DNA from: Caballeronia arationis
GTDB taxonomy: Bacteria; Pseudomonadota; Gammaproteobacteria; Burkholderiales; Burkholderiaceae
NCBI RefSeq assembly: GCF_001544975.2
Contig: NZ_FCOG02000066.1
Location: 1 to 35,923 of the forward strand
Direction: 5' to 3'
DNA length: 35,923 nt
Made by a program: the position numbers and the translations under genes. This document shows positions 35,656 through 35,923 of this stretch, piece by piece; within the stretch, counting starts at the first letter, position 1; every line of letters starts with the position of its first letter. Below the pieces are notes generated by a model that worked only from the letters and a program-made list of their open reading frames with translations, did not search any database and was not told where the DNA came from.

Positions 35656-35796
35656 ATGCCAGTCGCAGATGGCTGACCGCAATTGCAGGTATAGGGGTGG
35701 TATTTGTGGCGATCGCGTACACCGGCTACGTCAATTCGTATCTCGATCACGAGACGCAGACTACATTCTTCTTGAAGGGCGGCCTCAAAAGTGAGG
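35652..35796 (+). pseudogene. Immunity-like membrane protein, truncated by IS element
   Basis: The ATG overlaps the amidase stop (ATGA). The product starts with a basic N-terminus and one hydrophobic segment (WLTAIAGIGVVFVAIAYTGY), like a signal anchor or signal peptide that would place the rest in the periplasm. This is where an immunity protein against a peptidoglycan amidase must act. The native sequence seems to end around KGGLKS, near 35790, where the end of an IS30-type element begins; the frame runs on to 35867 through IS sequence. Identification as an immunity gene rests on position and topology, not on a domain match. Confidence 0.55.
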
Positions 35797-35826
35797 TGCA
35801 ACACTTATTTCGTATAAGGTGTTGCA
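35797..35826 (+). repeat. Inverted repeat at the left end of the IS30-type element
   Basis: TGCAACAC (35797-35804) and GTGTTGCA (35819-35826) are exact complements. The inner TTAT/ATAA pairing continues with one bulged G, forming a hairpin that abuts the transposase ATG. It probably includes or adjoins the terminal inverted repeat. The exact IS boundary cannot be set without the other end. Confidence 0.5.
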
Positions 35827-35923
35827 ATGCCCGACAAAACTACTTCATACCAGCACCTTCAACCTGAAGAACGCCTCGCCATCGCAAGCCTACGACTGCA
35901 GGACGTGAGCATTCGGGCCATGG
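35827..35923 (+). mobile_element. IS30-family transposase, 5' end only
   Basis: The last 97 bases encode the N-terminus of a transposase (PDKTTSYQHLQPEERLAIAS, then LRLQDVSIRAM). The pattern 'x-L-x-x-E-E-R-x-x-I, then a helix with S-I-R-x-[MI]-A' is that of the N-terminal helix-turn-helix of IS30-family transposases, which bind the inverted repeats. The rest lies beyond the window. It sits directly downstream of the truncated immunity-like gene. Confidence 0.7.

Overview
The window looks like a chromosome segment of a Burkholderiaceae bacterium, probably of the Paraburkholderia/Caballeronia group. This is inferred from the high G+C, the gene families present and their order, not from a database match. 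Most of it is metabolic and transport gene blocks. Two candidate immune-type genes sit among them, and the right end is a decayed type VI secretion (T6SS) cargo module cut by an insertion sequence.

Layout. (1) 54-3841: a minus-strand NAD(P)-dependent succinate-semialdehyde-type dehydrogenase and an iron-containing alcohol dehydrogenase, with a divergent LysR regulator; this fits oxidation of a 4-hydroxybutyrate-like substrate to succinate. (2) 3831-7976: one very large minus-strand gene whose 1381-residue product joins a DUF4062/TIR-like N-terminus, an nSTAND1-type P-loop NTPase, an ankyrin array and an unrecognised C-terminal region. It is built like a bacterial NLR-like sensor. (3) 8093-12431: a minus-strand polyamine/opine-type ABC importer (ATPase, Tat-exported binding protein, two permeases). 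A polysaccharide-deacetylase-like enzyme, a GntR regulator and a flavin-reductase-like protein are divergent from it (12713-14970). (4) 15008-16336: a second TIR-domain protein with an unrecognised C-terminal region, divergent from a small PGDYG-type protein. (5) 17003-22944: a glucarate block with an MFS transporter, glucarate dehydratase, alpha-ketoglutarate semialdehyde dehydrogenase and a FadR-type regulator. (6) 22959-24875: a divergent FtsH-like membrane protease. (7) 25318-26652: argininosuccinate synthase, preceded by a leader with two overlapping micro-ORFs. (8) 27253-33718: a YtfQ/YtfR/YtfT/YjfF-type sugar ABC importer followed by an L-arabonate-type dehydratase. (9) 34371-35923: a PAAR spike protein broken by a frameshift, a zinc amidase broken by an in-frame TAG, and an immunity-like membrane gene cut by an IS30-family element that runs off the window.

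How the genes fit together. The glucarate and arabinose blocks should converge on alpha-ketoglutarate semialdehyde, so the single dehydrogenase at 20464-22047 could serve both. The last step of glucarate breakdown to that intermediate (5-dehydro-4-deoxyglucarate dehydratase) and the early arabinose oxidation steps are not in the window. The two TIR-type genes bracket the ABC importer/deacetylase block, both on the minus strand, and are the best candidates for an undescribed defence function. The T6SS module at the right end appears dead at three consecutive genes.
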